From positions 62,001 through 126,000 of the forward strand of contig JADJAK010000005.1 of assembly GCA_016704275.1 (NCBI GenBank): a DNA stretch of 64,000 bases, in the 5' to 3' direction. Position numbers and translations under genes: made by a program. The DNA comes from Gemmatimonadota bacterium (GTDB taxonomy: Bacteria > Gemmatimonadota > Gemmatimonadetes > Gemmatimonadales > GWC2-71-9). Under the pieces are notes generated by a model that made no database searches, was not told where the DNA came from, and worked only from the letters and a program-made list of their open reading frames with translations. This document shows, in pieces, positions 1 through 7,927 of this stretch (position 1 is the first letter of the stretch; every line of letters begins with the position of its first letter).

Positions 1-2916
1 CATCACCGGGAAGCGCAGCTCGGCATTGCCGATCGCGAACTGGGTGCCGACGAGCTGGTCGAGCGCGACGCAGCCGGTGCTGCTGTTCGGATCCTGAATG
101 GTGTTGTTGCACTCATTCCGGAGAAATGAGCCCGAGGTGTAGCCGCGGAGCAGATCCGGATAGCCGAGGTAGAGCGAGAACCGATCGGCGTCGCGACCGC
201 TGCGCCCGTAATACATCAGGCGGGTCGCCAGCGTGAACGGCCCGACGAACTTGTCGTACCGGCGGTAGTCGGCCGTCGTCTGGATGTACTTCCATCCGCC
301 GAGGGTCGGCGCAATCTCGAAGCGCGAGGAGCGGCCGAGCATCGGGCCGACGTACCCGCCGAGCGAGTTGTCATGCACGAGGGCGAGCGAGGGCTGCAGG
401 AACGAGGTCGAGCCGAGCCCGGTCCGTTCCTGGTAGATGTCGCGCGTCAGTGCCCCGGTGAATGGGTCGTAGACTTCGTTGATGTCGAGGATCGCGTCGT
501 CGACATTGGTGGCGCGCATGCCGGTCTCGACCCGGGAGAAGCGGGAGAACGGATACGATCCCTGCGCGAACGCCGAGCGGAGCACCAGGCGGCGATAGCG
601 GGTGACGTACGTCTGCTCGAAATTGGTCGGGCCGTCGGTGATGAACGACCCCTGATAGAAGAAGTACGGATCCTGTTGCAGGCCGACCGCCCAGCTCGCG
701 CGCCGCGAGAGGTTGGCGTAGGCCGCGAGGACCTGCGCCTCGTCGATGCGGCCGTTGACGTAGCCGCTGAAGACGAGTTGCCGATCGCCGAGCATGTCGG
801 AGAGGGAGACCGTCGTGCCCCCGAAGAAGCCCCGGCCGAAGTTGTCGCGGGCATAGCCGATGCTCGGCCGCGCGACGTAGTCGGGCGAGAAGCCGACCTT
901 GTACTTCCGCTCGGTGAACGAGGCGGTGTCGGGGAGCCCCAGCGACGCGGAATCCATCAGCGCGATGATCGAGAGCTCCTGACGAGGCGCCAGCGAGTCG
1001 AGCGAGCGGACCAGCGAGTCGGCCGGACGCAGCCCGCGTGCGCCGCGGTAGAGCGCGCTGCCACCGGCGGCCACCGGGGCCCGCGTGGTGTCGGTGAAGC
1101 GGGCCGTATCCCGGGCCACGGCCGCGGCGGTGATCGTCGGCATGCCGGGGTGCCACGCCTCGCGCTTCAGCGAGCGCGGGTTCGGCAGCTTGTAGACATC
1201 GTACTTGCCGTCCTCGTAGTAGACGTAGGCCAGCTGGTCGGCCTTCGGCGCCCACGAGAGAATCGGCGAGAGCGGCGTGATGCCCTGCGCGCCGGTGTAG
1301 AAGTCCGTCAACTGATACGAGGCGCGGTCCGCGATGTCGTACAGGAAGATGTTGCTCACACCGTTCCGGTCGGAGACGAACGCGAGCGACGCGCCATCGG
1401 GGGCCCACTGCGGGTTCACGTTCTTGCCCACATCCATCCCCGGCAGCACGTCGACGCGGGAGGTGCCGAGGTCGAGCGTCGCCAGCCGGTAGTTGCCCAC
1501 CGTCAGCGTGGTGAAGTTCGTGCCGGGCCCGCGATCGGTCGTGAAGGCGATCGTCCGGCCATCCGGTGACCACGTCGGGTGGAGATCGGCATACTTGTCG
1601 TTGGTCAGCCGGGTCAGGTTGGTGCCGTCGACGTTGACCGTGAAGAGGTCGGAGAGGCCGCCGTCATAGCCGGTGAAGACGAGACGCTTGCCATCGGGGC
1701 TCCACGACGGCGTGGTGACGCCGCTCAGGTCCACCGTGATCCGGCGCACCTCCTTGTTGCGCGCCACGTCGACCAGCACGATGTCGTCCTTCGGGCCGCG
1801 CTTCGCCGCAAAGGCGAGCAGGGTCCCGTCCGGTGACCAGCTCGCCGCGGAGTTGATGAAGCGGAACGTCTCGTAGTTCGAGCTCCACGTCGACTTGAGC
1901 AGGCGGCGAATCGGCTTGCCGTTCGTGCCGTCGGCGAGCCAGAGGTCGACGAAATAGAAATTCTTCTCGGAGAAGTACGCGACGCGGCTGCCGTCCGGCG
2001 AGAGGGCAGGGGCGAGGTGGAGCGTGCCCTCGCTGATCTTCTCGGTGAGCAGCGCCTGCGAGACATCCTTCGCCTTGTTCCGCGTTGCCAGCTCGGGGAG
2101 ATAGCGGCGCTGCATCGCCTCGCGCCACTGGTCGCCGAGCTGCTTGAAGTCGAGGCCGATCACCCGGCGGAAGGAGCCTTCGAGTGATCCGGCGCGCGAG
2201 CCGAGGAGGATGGCGCCAACTGCCTCGTCACCCCAGCGCTCGCCGATGTAGGTGACGATCGACTGGCCGAAACGATAGGGGAAGATCCGCGGATCGGTCT
2301 CCAACTGCTGAATCGTCGGCAGCTTTCCTTCGGCGGTCGCGTCGCGGATCCACATCGCCGTGTTCGGGTCGAGCTCGCCGATCGAGAAGTACTCCGCCAT
2401 CCCTTCGACGAACCAGAGCGGCGGATTCACCGCCATGATGGTCTGCAGGCCACCGCCGGCACGACCACCGGACCAGACGTCGTACTGGAACTGGTGCACC
2501 ATCTCGTGCTGGAGCACGTGCATGATGTCGTCGTACGAGCCGGTCAGCGGCAGCACGTTGCGGTGCTTGAGGAAGTCGGTGAAGCCGCCGGTCCCCTCGC
2601 CCACTTCGCCGCCCGCCGTGTTCGTCTGGACGAAGTCGGAGTGCGAGGCGTAGAGGATGATCGGCTTGCGCTCCTTGAACTGGTGCTTCAGGACGCGCGA
2701 CAGCCGAGCGTACGAGCGCTCCGCCATCCGGGCCACGTCGAGCGCCGCGGCATGTTCGACCGGGTAGTAGTAGAGGTCGAAATGCTCGGTCTCGAGCACC
2801 TTGAAGTCGAAGCGGCTGTACTGGACCTTGTTCTGGCCGAAGTACTGTGCGGCGGCCGGCATCGGGGCGATGGCGGCGGCGGCGACGAGGAGGAGCCAGG
2901 CGATACGGCGAGTCAT
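1..2916 (-). CDS. Secreted metallopeptidase / TolB-like propeller / Omp85-like barrel protein (3' end outside window)
   Basis: The open frame starts with ATG at 2916 behind a GGAAGG site and stays open for 972 codons to the window edge, so the C-terminus is missing. Residues 1-23 form a signal peptide ending AAA-Q. Residues 137-141 are HEMVH with a downstream WFVEGMAEYF (about 168-177), the two zinc motifs of a gluzincin (peptidase MA-like) metallopeptidase. Roughly residues 255-600 carry repeated SPDG/WSPDG motifs typical of PD40/TolB-type beta-propellers. From about 690 onward, aromatic-alternating strands and an LRGYT motif near residue 922 resemble the Omp85/BamA barrel with its (V/L)RG(F/Y) signature. 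A secreted or outer-membrane protease-like role is inferred; the substrate is unknown. Confidence 0.8.
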   Translation of the reverse strand, partial: MTRRIAWLLLVAAAAIAPMPAAAQYFGQNKVQYSRFDFKVLETEHFDLYYYPVEHAAALDVARMAERSYARLSRVLKHQFKERKPIILYASHSDFVQTNTAGGEVGEGTGGFTDFLKHRNVLPLTGSYDDIMHVLQHEMVHQFQYDVWSGGRAGGGLQTIMAVNPPLWFVEGMAEYFSIGELDPNTAMWIRDATAEGKLPTIQQLETDPRIFPYRFGQSIVTYIGERWGDEAVGAILLGSRAGSLEGSFRRVIGLDFKQLGDQWREAMQRRYLPELATRNKAKDVSQALLTEKISEGTLHLAPALSPDGSRVAYFSEKNFYFVDLWLADGTNGKPIRRLLKSTWSSNYETFRFINSAASWSPDGTLLAFAAKRGPKDDIVLVDVARNKEVRRITVDLSGVTTPSWSPDGKRLVFTGYDGGLSDLFTVNVDGTNLTRLTNDKYADLHPTWSPDGRTIAFTTDRGPGTNFTTLTVGNYRLATLDLGTSRVDVLPGMDVGKNVNPQWAPDGASLAFVSDRNGVSNIFLYDIADRASYQLTDFYTGAQGITPLSPILSWAPKADQLAYVYYEDGKYDVYKLPNPRSLKREAWHPGMPTITAAAVARDTARFTDTTRAPVAAGGSALYRGARGLRPADSLVRSLDSLAPRQELSIIALMDSASLGLPDTASFTERKYKVGFSPDYVARPSIGYARDNFGRGFFGGTTVSLSDMLGDRQLVFSGYVNGRIDEAQVLAAYANLSRRASWAVGLQQDPYFFYQGSFITDGPTNFEQTYVTRYRRLVLRSAFAQGSYPFSRFSRVETGMRATNVDDAILDINEVYDPFTGALTRDIYQERTGLGSTSFLQPSLALVHDNSLGGYVGPMLGRSSRFEIAPTLGGWKYIQTTADYRRYDKFVGPFTLATRLMYYGRSGRDADRFSLYLGYPDLLRGYTSGSFLRNECNNTIQDPNSSTGCVALDQLVGTQFAIGNAELRFPVM

Positions 2917-2942
2917 CGGAACCTTCCGGCCTGCAGGGTCAC

Positions 2943-3317
2943 TCAGGGATCGGCGAGGAGCACGGGGGCATCCTGCCAGAGTCGCTCCAACTGGTAGAAC
3001 GCCCGGGTCTCGGGGTGGAACAGGTGGACCACCACGTCCACAAAATCGAGCAACACCCAGCGGCCGTGGGTCAGGCCCTCGACGTGGTGGGTGTCGAGGC
3101 CGGCGTCCTGCATCGCGTCCAGCACACCATCGGCGAGCCCGCGCACGTGGGCATCGGAGGTGCCGGAGGCGATCACGAAGTAATCGGTCGCATCGGTCAG
3201 CCCGCGGAGGTCGAGCACCTGCACCCGGTGCCCCTTGCGATCCTCGATCGCGCCGACCACGGCCCGGACCGCGGGTGGGAGGCGACGATCAACCAACGGG
3301 GAGCTCGGGGGTGCCAT
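2943..3317 (-). CDS. rsfS: Ribosome silencing factor RsfS
   Basis: This is a 124-residue RsfS/Iojap (DUF143) protein. The family binds ribosomal protein uL14 on the 50S subunit and blocks subunit joining when nutrients are short. The family core is visible as VLDLRGLTDATDYFVIASG, then a G-x-W-x-LLDF-x-DVVVHLF stretch. The frame can extend upstream to 3392, but ATG at 3317 gives a family-typical N-terminus and only a 29-nt overlap with the preceding DAK-DegV gene, so I chose it. RsfS normally sits in housekeeping operons, as here, and ends 26 nt before the secreted peptidase gene. Confidence 0.88.
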   Translation of the reverse strand: MAPPSSPLVDRRLPPAVRAVVGAIEDRKGHRVQVLDLRGLTDATDYFVIASGTSDAHVRGLADGVLDAMQDAGLDTHHVEGLTHGRWVLLDFVDVVVHLFHPETRAFYQLERLWQDAPVLLADP

Positions 3318-5115
3318 CCTCAACTTGGTACGCCACGGCCCACGCGCCGGATCCAACATGCGTCCCCAGGACACCCGTGGCCGGGCCGACAATGATCTCC
3401 CGCGGCGTGAACGCCGCCTGCAACGCCATCCGCACCCGTTCTGCCACCTCCGGCGCCTCGGCGTGGACGATGCCGAAGCGGATCGACTTGGGGCGCGGCG
3501 TCAGCGCCGCCGTGATTCGGGCCAGCATCCGCGGAACCACCTGGTCTCGGCCACGCACTCGGTCCACCGGCTGCAGCCGTCCGGCCGCGTCGACTTCCAG
3601 AATCGGTTTGATATCGAGCAGGCCACCCAGCCAGGCCTTGCCCTTCGATACGCGACCGGAGCGAATCAAGTTGTCGTAGACGTCCACGGTGAGCATCAAC
3701 CCCGATTGATCACGGACCCGCACCAGCTCCTTGGCGATGGCGGCGGCTGGCCACCCGGCTTCGGCCAATTCGGCCCCTCGCAAGGCCAGCAGCCCCAGTC
3801 CGACCGAGGCGCTACGCGAATCCACCAGATGGACGCCGTTGATCCCTGCCGCGTTAACCGCCGCCTGTGCCGAGCCGAGCGTGCCGGAGAGCACCCCGCC
3901 GAGAAAGACCCCGACCACCTCTTCCGCCTCCTCCCGCGCCGCCCGGAACGCCCGGACGAACTGGGCGGGGGTGGGCTGGGAGGTCGTCGGCAACTCCTTG
4001 GCCGTTCGCAGGCGCCGATAGAAGTCCTCGGGCTTCAGCTCGATCCGGTCGCGAAAGGTCTCGTGGCCGAACATCACCTGCAGCGGCACCATGATGATCC
4101 GGTGCTGATCGAGTACGGCGTCGGGGAGGTCGTTCGACGAGTCGACCACGATCGCGACGCGCCGCGTCTCGACATGCGACAGGCGTCGGTGCTGGGCCCG
4201 CATGTCTTCCGCCTTGCGTGCGGTGACGGTGCCCCACTGTTCCGCGTAGGTAAAGACGGCGTCGGGGGTATCGGTGTGCACATGGATCTTCAGGATGTCG
4301 CCCGCGATCCCCACCACCACCGAGCCACCGAAGCCGTGCATCGCCTCCCGGACGTCATTGGCAGGCGGGAGGGGCACCCCCCGGACCAGCACTTCGGTGC
4401 AGAACTGGAAGTCCCGCTCGGCGTCGAAGCCGGCCATCGCCGCCGGAATCACCGCCTCGCCTTCGAGCGGCATCATTGCCGGCAAGATGGGGTCGCCGTT
4501 GATCGCGCGCACGAACCCTTCGATCATCCTGACAAATCCCTTACCGCCCGCATCGACGACGCCGGCCTCCTTGAGGACGGCCATCATCTCCGGCGTCTTG
4601 GCGAGCACCACTTCGGCCTCGTGGTGCAACCGGCGCATGAAGTCGCCGATGTCCGGTGTCCCCGCTGCCGCCAACTCGGCGGCCCGGGCGGCGTCGCGGG
4701 CGACGGTAAGGATGGTCCCCTCACGCGGCTCGTCGAGGGCGCGCTCGAGGGCGTCGGCCCCACGGCGCACCGCCGCGGCGACGACTTCCGTATCGGCGGT
4801 GACGCGGTCGTTCAGCCCTTCGGAAAAACCGATCAGGAAGTGCGCGAGCATCATCCCGGAATTGCCGCGCGCGCCGAGGAGGGCCGCCCGCGCCGCCGTG
4901 GTGGCGGTGTCCGGAAGCGAGGCGTCGCCGAGCGCCCGGAGGGCGTCGGCGACGGCGCGCAGCGTCAGCGTGAAGTTGGTGCCCGTGTCACCATCCGGCA
5001 CCGGAAAGACATTGATCCGGTTCAGCTCCTCTCTGCTGGCCGCGACCCAATCAGCCGCGGCATAGAAGCCGCGCGCGAGTCGGGGGCCATCGAGGTAGCC
5101 GATCCCGATCGTCAC
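3289..5115 (-). CDS. DAK2/DhaL-DegV fusion protein (FakA-FakB-like)
   Basis: This 608-residue protein joins two parts that are usually separate. Residues 1-200 are a DhaL/DAK2 domain with the nucleotide and metal motif NVFPVPDGDTGTN at 35-47 and GVVDAGGKGF near 185. Residues about 239-295 match the FakA middle domain (CTEVLVRG, LKIHVHTD). From residue 319 a DegV/EDD domain starts (VAIVVDSSNDLP), with TTSQPTP near 380 as in fatty-acid-binding FakB. In Firmicutes FakA and FakB together phosphorylate exogenous fatty acids; the fusion suggests kinase and lipid carrier on one chain, which is an inference. The start is GTG at 5115, 6 nt after rplI. Confidence 0.85.
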   Translation of the reverse strand: MTIGIGYLDGPRLARGFYAAADWVAASREELNRINVFPVPDGDTGTNFTLTLRAVADALRALGDASLPDTATTAARAALLGARGNSGMMLAHFLIGFSEGLNDRVTADTEVVAAAVRRGADALERALDEPREGTILTVARDAARAAELAAAGTPDIGDFMRRLHHEAEVVLAKTPEMMAVLKEAGVVDAGGKGFVRMIEGFVRAINGDPILPAMMPLEGEAVIPAAMAGFDAERDFQFCTEVLVRGVPLPPANDVREAMHGFGGSVVVGIAGDILKIHVHTDTPDAVFTYAEQWGTVTARKAEDMRAQHRRLSHVETRRVAIVVDSSNDLPDAVLDQHRIIMVPLQVMFGHETFRDRIELKPEDFYRRLRTAKELPTTSQPTPAQFVRAFRAAREEAEEVVGVFLGGVLSGTLGSAQAAVNAAGINGVHLVDSRSASVGLGLLALRGAELAEAGWPAAAIAKELVRVRDQSGLMLTVDVYDNLIRSGRVSKGKAWLGGLLDIKPILEVDAAGRLQPVDRVRGRDQVVPRMLARITAALTPRPKSIRFGIVHAEAPEVAERVRMALQAAFTPREIIVGPATGVLGTHVGSGAWAVAYQVEDGTPELPVG

Positions 5116-5121
5116 CGCCCC

Positions 5122-5571
5122 TCAGCCTTCGGGGGAGATGTTGACCTTCACCTCGGCATGGACGTCGTGGTGCAGCTTGACGGCCACCGAGTGAAAGCCG
5201 AGGAGCTTGATGTGATGCTCCAGGTCGATCTTGCGCTTGTCGACCACGAGGCCCATCGCGCCGAGCGCGTCGGCGATGTCGGCCGAGGTGATCGAGCCGA
5301 AGAGCTTCCCTTCGTCGCCCGCCTTGCGGGTGAGTTCGACCGTCACGGCATTCAGCTTCGCCGCGAAGGCCTGCGCCTCGGCGCGCTCGGCGGCATGCTT
5401 CGCGTCGCGGGCCTTCGCCTCGGCGGCGATCCGCTTCTTGTTCCCCTCGGTCGCTTCGAAGGCGAGGCCGTTGGGGAGGAGGAAGTTGCGGGCGTAGCCC
5501 GGCTTGACGCGGACCAGGTCACCGGCCTTGCCGAGCGAGGGGACGGCCTCGCGAAGAATCAGATCCATCAT
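5122..5571 (-). CDS. rplI: 50S ribosomal protein bL9
   Basis: A 149-residue bL9. The N-terminal domain is complete (LREAVPSLGKAGDLVRVKPGYA, then RNFLLPNGLA), followed by the long charged connecting helix and a C-terminal domain ending VAVKLHHDVHAEVKVNI. Two ATGs occur in tandem; the first (5571) overlaps the stop of the upstream membrane gene as ATGA and has GGAG 7 nt upstream, while the second (5568) would give the more usual MDLILRE start. Neighbours are rpsF, rpsR and a DUF2232 gene, the classic S6-S18-L9 cluster. Confidence 0.96.
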   Translation of the reverse strand: MMDLILREAVPSLGKAGDLVRVKPGYARNFLLPNGLAFEATEGNKKRIAAEAKARDAKHAAERAEAQAFAAKLNAVTVELTRKAGDEGKLFGSITSADIADALGAMGLVVDKRKIDLEHHIKLLGFHSVAVKLHHDVHAEVKVNISPEG

Positions 5572-6485
5572 GGGGCAACTCCTTGGGGCGGCGGCACGCG
5601 CCGTCGAAGGTCGAGCCAGGTGTCGGCCACGCCCAGAACGGCGCAGCCCAGCGGTACCAATGCTAACACAGGCACCGCGGCGAGGCACAGGAGCACCACG
5701 AAGGGGCGTGGTGCGGGGATCATGGCACTGCGGACGACCGCCAACCCACGCGCCGCGTAGAGCGTGGCGACCACCAGGAGCAGGTTGCGGACAAGCACTT
5801 CCGCGCCGCGCGGCAGGTCGATCAAGACCAGCGCGGTGAGCACCACCAGCGCCCAGATCAGGTGGTCGCTGAAGCGAAAGGTGCGGAACGGGGCGGGGGG
5901 CGTGCCCAGCGGGTGCCGCGACAACCGATGGTACCACTCCCAGGCCAACCACCCGCCGAGCAGGGCGTAGATCGCGACCATCCCGGGGTAGAGCTCGCCC
6001 ATCGCCGTGGTCGCTCGGCTGAGCTCCTGGACCAGTTCGGTCGCCGTCGGCGAACTGCTCCCCGAGATGATCACCTCGGAGTGGACGACGGGATTCTCCG
6101 GCAAGCCGAAGCTCGGGAAGAGCGCCCGCCACCCCTTCCAGGTGGTGCTCACGATCTCGCCTTCGAGGTCGCCGAAACGGAGGCCGAGCTTGAGGAACCA
6201 GCCGATGGTCGCGGCGGCGGCCACGCCGATGGCGACGAGGGTGCGGGTCAGCAACGACCGCAGCGTCCCACCGAGTGCGGCCACGACGTAGGCGCCGGTG
6301 AAGAAGGCGCCCGCCGCGCGGAGCGTCTGCTCGGGGAGCGTCGTCGGAATGCGCAGCAACACCGCGATCGAGGTCACCCCGAGAACGATCCAGATCCACT
6401 CCCGCGCCGTCGCCGGCCGGGAGAGGAGGAGGAGGACGACGGTCGGGGCGAGAAAGAAGAACGGAGAAACGGTAGGGGCCAGCAC
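5568..6485 (-). CDS. DUF2232-like multi-spanning membrane protein in the S6-S18-L9 operon
   Basis: This is a hydrophobic protein of about 305 residues with some seven to eight predicted membrane segments, resembling the YybS/DUF2232 family that often sits between rpsR and rplI. Its function is unknown. The only standard start is GTG at 6485, but that would cut into the first membrane helix: upstream in frame the sequence reads WPTLLLAAGFLVLAP. The open frame continues back to a CTG at 6566 that overlaps the rpsR stop as CTGA, with AAGGGA a few bases before it, so the true protein is probably 27 residues longer. The stop overlaps rplI by 4 nt. Confidence 0.75.
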   Translation of the reverse strand: MLAPTVSPFFFLAPTVVLLLLSRPATAREWIWIVLGVTSIAVLLRIPTTLPEQTLRAAGAFFTGAYVVAALGGTLRSLLTRTLVAIGVAAAATIGWFLKLGLRFGDLEGEIVSTTWKGWRALFPSFGLPENPVVHSEVIISGSSSPTATELVQELSRATTAMGELYPGMVAIYALLGGWLAWEWYHRLSRHPLGTPPAPFRTFRFSDHLIWALVVLTALVLIDLPRGAEVLVRNLLLVVATLYAARGLAVVRSAMIPAPRPFVVLLCLAAVPVLALVPLGCAVLGVADTWLDLRRRVPPPQGVAP

Positions 6486-6562
6486 GAGAAACCCTGCCGC
6501 AAGCAGCAGGGTTGGCCACCGCGAACGGGACCCGGGAAGCCCGGGCCCCGGCGGGGTCGTGG

Positions 6563-6784
6563 TCAGCCGCCGAATCCCTTGATGTACGGGAGGAGGGCGA
6601 CCTGACGGGCCCGCTTGATGGCGGTGCTGAGCTGGCGCTGGTGACGGGCACAGGTGCCCGACAGGCGGCTCGGCAGGATCTTGCCGCGCTCGGTTAGGAA
6701 ACGGGTCAACAGCCGCTCATCCTTGAAGTCGACGATGCGCACGCCGGACTCACAGATGGCACAGGTCTTCGATGGGCGGGCCAT
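6563..6784 (-). CDS. rpsR: 30S ribosomal protein bS18
   Basis: A 73-residue bS18. CAIC near the N-terminus and a later Cys in GTCARHQRQ mark the zinc-type (C+) form. The core LLTRFLTERGKILPSRLSG and C-terminal AIKRARQVALLPY are family signatures. The ATG shares one base with the rpsF stop (TAATG), so the two are translationally coupled, which fits S6 and S18 binding the ribosome as a pair. Confidence 0.97.
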   Translation of the reverse strand: MARPSKTCAICESGVRIVDFKDERLLTRFLTERGKILPSRLSGTCARHQRQLSTAIKRARQVALLPYIKGFGG

Positions 6785-7122
6785 TACTCGTCGTCCTCCC
6801 CGTCCTTGGCAGACGGCGTCGGCGCCATCTGGGCGCCCTCGTTCATCACGATGAGGTGGCGAATGAGCCCCTCGTCCAACTTCAGCGCGCGCTCGAACTC
6901 CGGCAGCTGGGCCGGGGCAGCATCGAACTTCGCGATGACGTAGTAGCCGGTTTCCTTGCCCGCGATGGGATACGCGAGGGTACGCTTGCCCCAATGATCG
7001 AGGGCGAATTCCGCCCCTTCGACCTGCGGGATCAACGCGTGGAAGCGATCGAGCTTCTCGGTGACGGCAGCCTCTTCGAGCACGGAGTCGAAGATGTACA
7101 CCGCCTCATACGAACGGGTCAT
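6784..7122 (-). CDS. rpsF: 30S ribosomal protein bS6
   Basis: A 112-residue bS6 beginning RSYEAVYIFDSVL, with the family motif WGKRTLAYPIAGKETGYYVIAKF and an acidic C-terminal tail (DGEDDE), as is common for S6. ATG at 7122 is chosen because it is preceded by a strong AGGAAGGT site; an open frame further upstream adds an unrelated leader. First gene of the rpsF-rpsR-DUF2232-rplI operon. Confidence 0.96.
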   Translation of the reverse strand: MTRSYEAVYIFDSVLEEAAVTEKLDRFHALIPQVEGAEFALDHWGKRTLAYPIAGKETGYYVIAKFDAAPAQLPEFERALKLDEGLIRHLIVMNEGAQMAPTPSAKDGEDDE

Positions 7123-7157
7123 CAGCACCTTCCTTCGGACATGGTTGCCCCGGGGCT

Positions 7158-7168
7158 GGTGCGGCACC
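7158..7168 (-). promoter_or_regulatory. Possible S6:S18-type autoregulatory hairpin in the rpsF leader
   Basis: On the transcribed strand, 36 nt upstream of rpsF, the bases GGTG-CCG-CACC can form a short hairpin presenting CCG. A CCG-bearing motif in rpsF leaders is known to bind the S6:S18 complex in many bacteria. The stem is only 4 bp, so this is tentative. Confidence 0.25.
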
Positions 7169-7203
7169 CGAGGAGGATTGATTGTGGACAGCCCTCCAAG
7201 ATA

Positions 7204-7917
7204 CTAGAAGGGCACCTGCCAGCCCACCCCCCCACGAAGCAGGCGCGGCGCCTGGAGGCCCAGGACCTTGGTCCGCCCGTTGGCCACCCGGGCCGAGAGG
7301 ACCCCGATCGCCGCCCCCGCCACCACGTCGCTGAGCCAGTGCTTCTCCTCGGCCAACCGGGCCCACGCCGTCCCCGTGGCCAGCGTGTAGAGGCCGGCCC
7401 GGGCCCACGTGGAATGGGAGGCGTCGCCCAGGGTAGTCGCCAAGGCGAAGGCCGCCGCGCTGTGACCCGACGGGAACGCGGTCTGACCGGAGAGGGGCGC
7501 GAAGTCGAGGCCGTCCCGATCCGGGTCCTGAAAGGGCCGGGCGCGACCGACGAACTCCTTGGTGGCCTGGGTGACGACGGTCTCGAGGAGGATCGCGGCG
7601 GCGGTCTGGCCAGCCAGCCGAACGAGGGCGGGGCGACGGCCCACCCAGCCGACCACGGCGAGGCCGCCGCTGATCCCGGCGATCGCTGGTGCCTCCCCAA
7701 AGGTCTTGAGGCGGCGTGCCGTCTGCAGCCGCCCGGCCGAGGGGGTGTCGGCGAATCGTCGGGCGAGGGAGGCATCGACCAGGATAGAGGCCACCACGAT
7801 GCCGCTGACGGCCCCGACGGTGGGCCAGCGCAAGGCAGTCGGCCCCGGCTGCTGCCCCCCCACCGGCGCCCGAAGAGGCACCAGCAGGAGCAGGGCGAGC
7901 AGCAGGGGCCGCTGCAT
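7204..7917 (-). CDS. PAP2-family phosphatase
   Basis: A 237-residue PAP2 (type 2 phosphatidic acid phosphatase) family protein. It has a signal-like hydrophobic N-terminus (about residues 3-21). All three catalytic motifs are visible: KEFVGRARP near 118, PSGHS near 149 and an R-to-HW motif ending EEKHWLSD near 190. It may dephosphorylate lipid phosphates such as undecaprenyl pyrophosphate at the envelope; the substrate is inferred only. It lies 10 nt downstream of a lipoprotein gene. Confidence 0.85.
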   Translation of the reverse strand: MQRPLLLALLLLVPLRAPVGGQQPGPTALRWPTVGAVSGIVVASILVDASLARRFADTPSAGRLQTARRLKTFGEAPAIAGISGGLAVVGWVGRRPALVRLAGQTAAAILLETVVTQATKEFVGRARPFQDPDRDGLDFAPLSGQTAFPSGHSAAAFALATTLGDASHSTWARAGLYTLATGTAWARLAEEKHWLSDVVAGAAIGVLSARVANGRTKVLGLQAPRLLRGGVGWQVPF

Positions 7918-7927
7918 CAGCGCGAGA

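Noticed and set aside
3235..5760. An 841-codon plus-strand frame
   Set aside because: Antisense to the DAK-DegV fusion and rplI, both clearly recognised on the minus strand.
5122..6651. A 509-residue fusion of an upstream frame with bL9
   Set aside because: The upstream 360 codons are a shadow of the DUF2232 gene; bL9 begins at 5571/5568.
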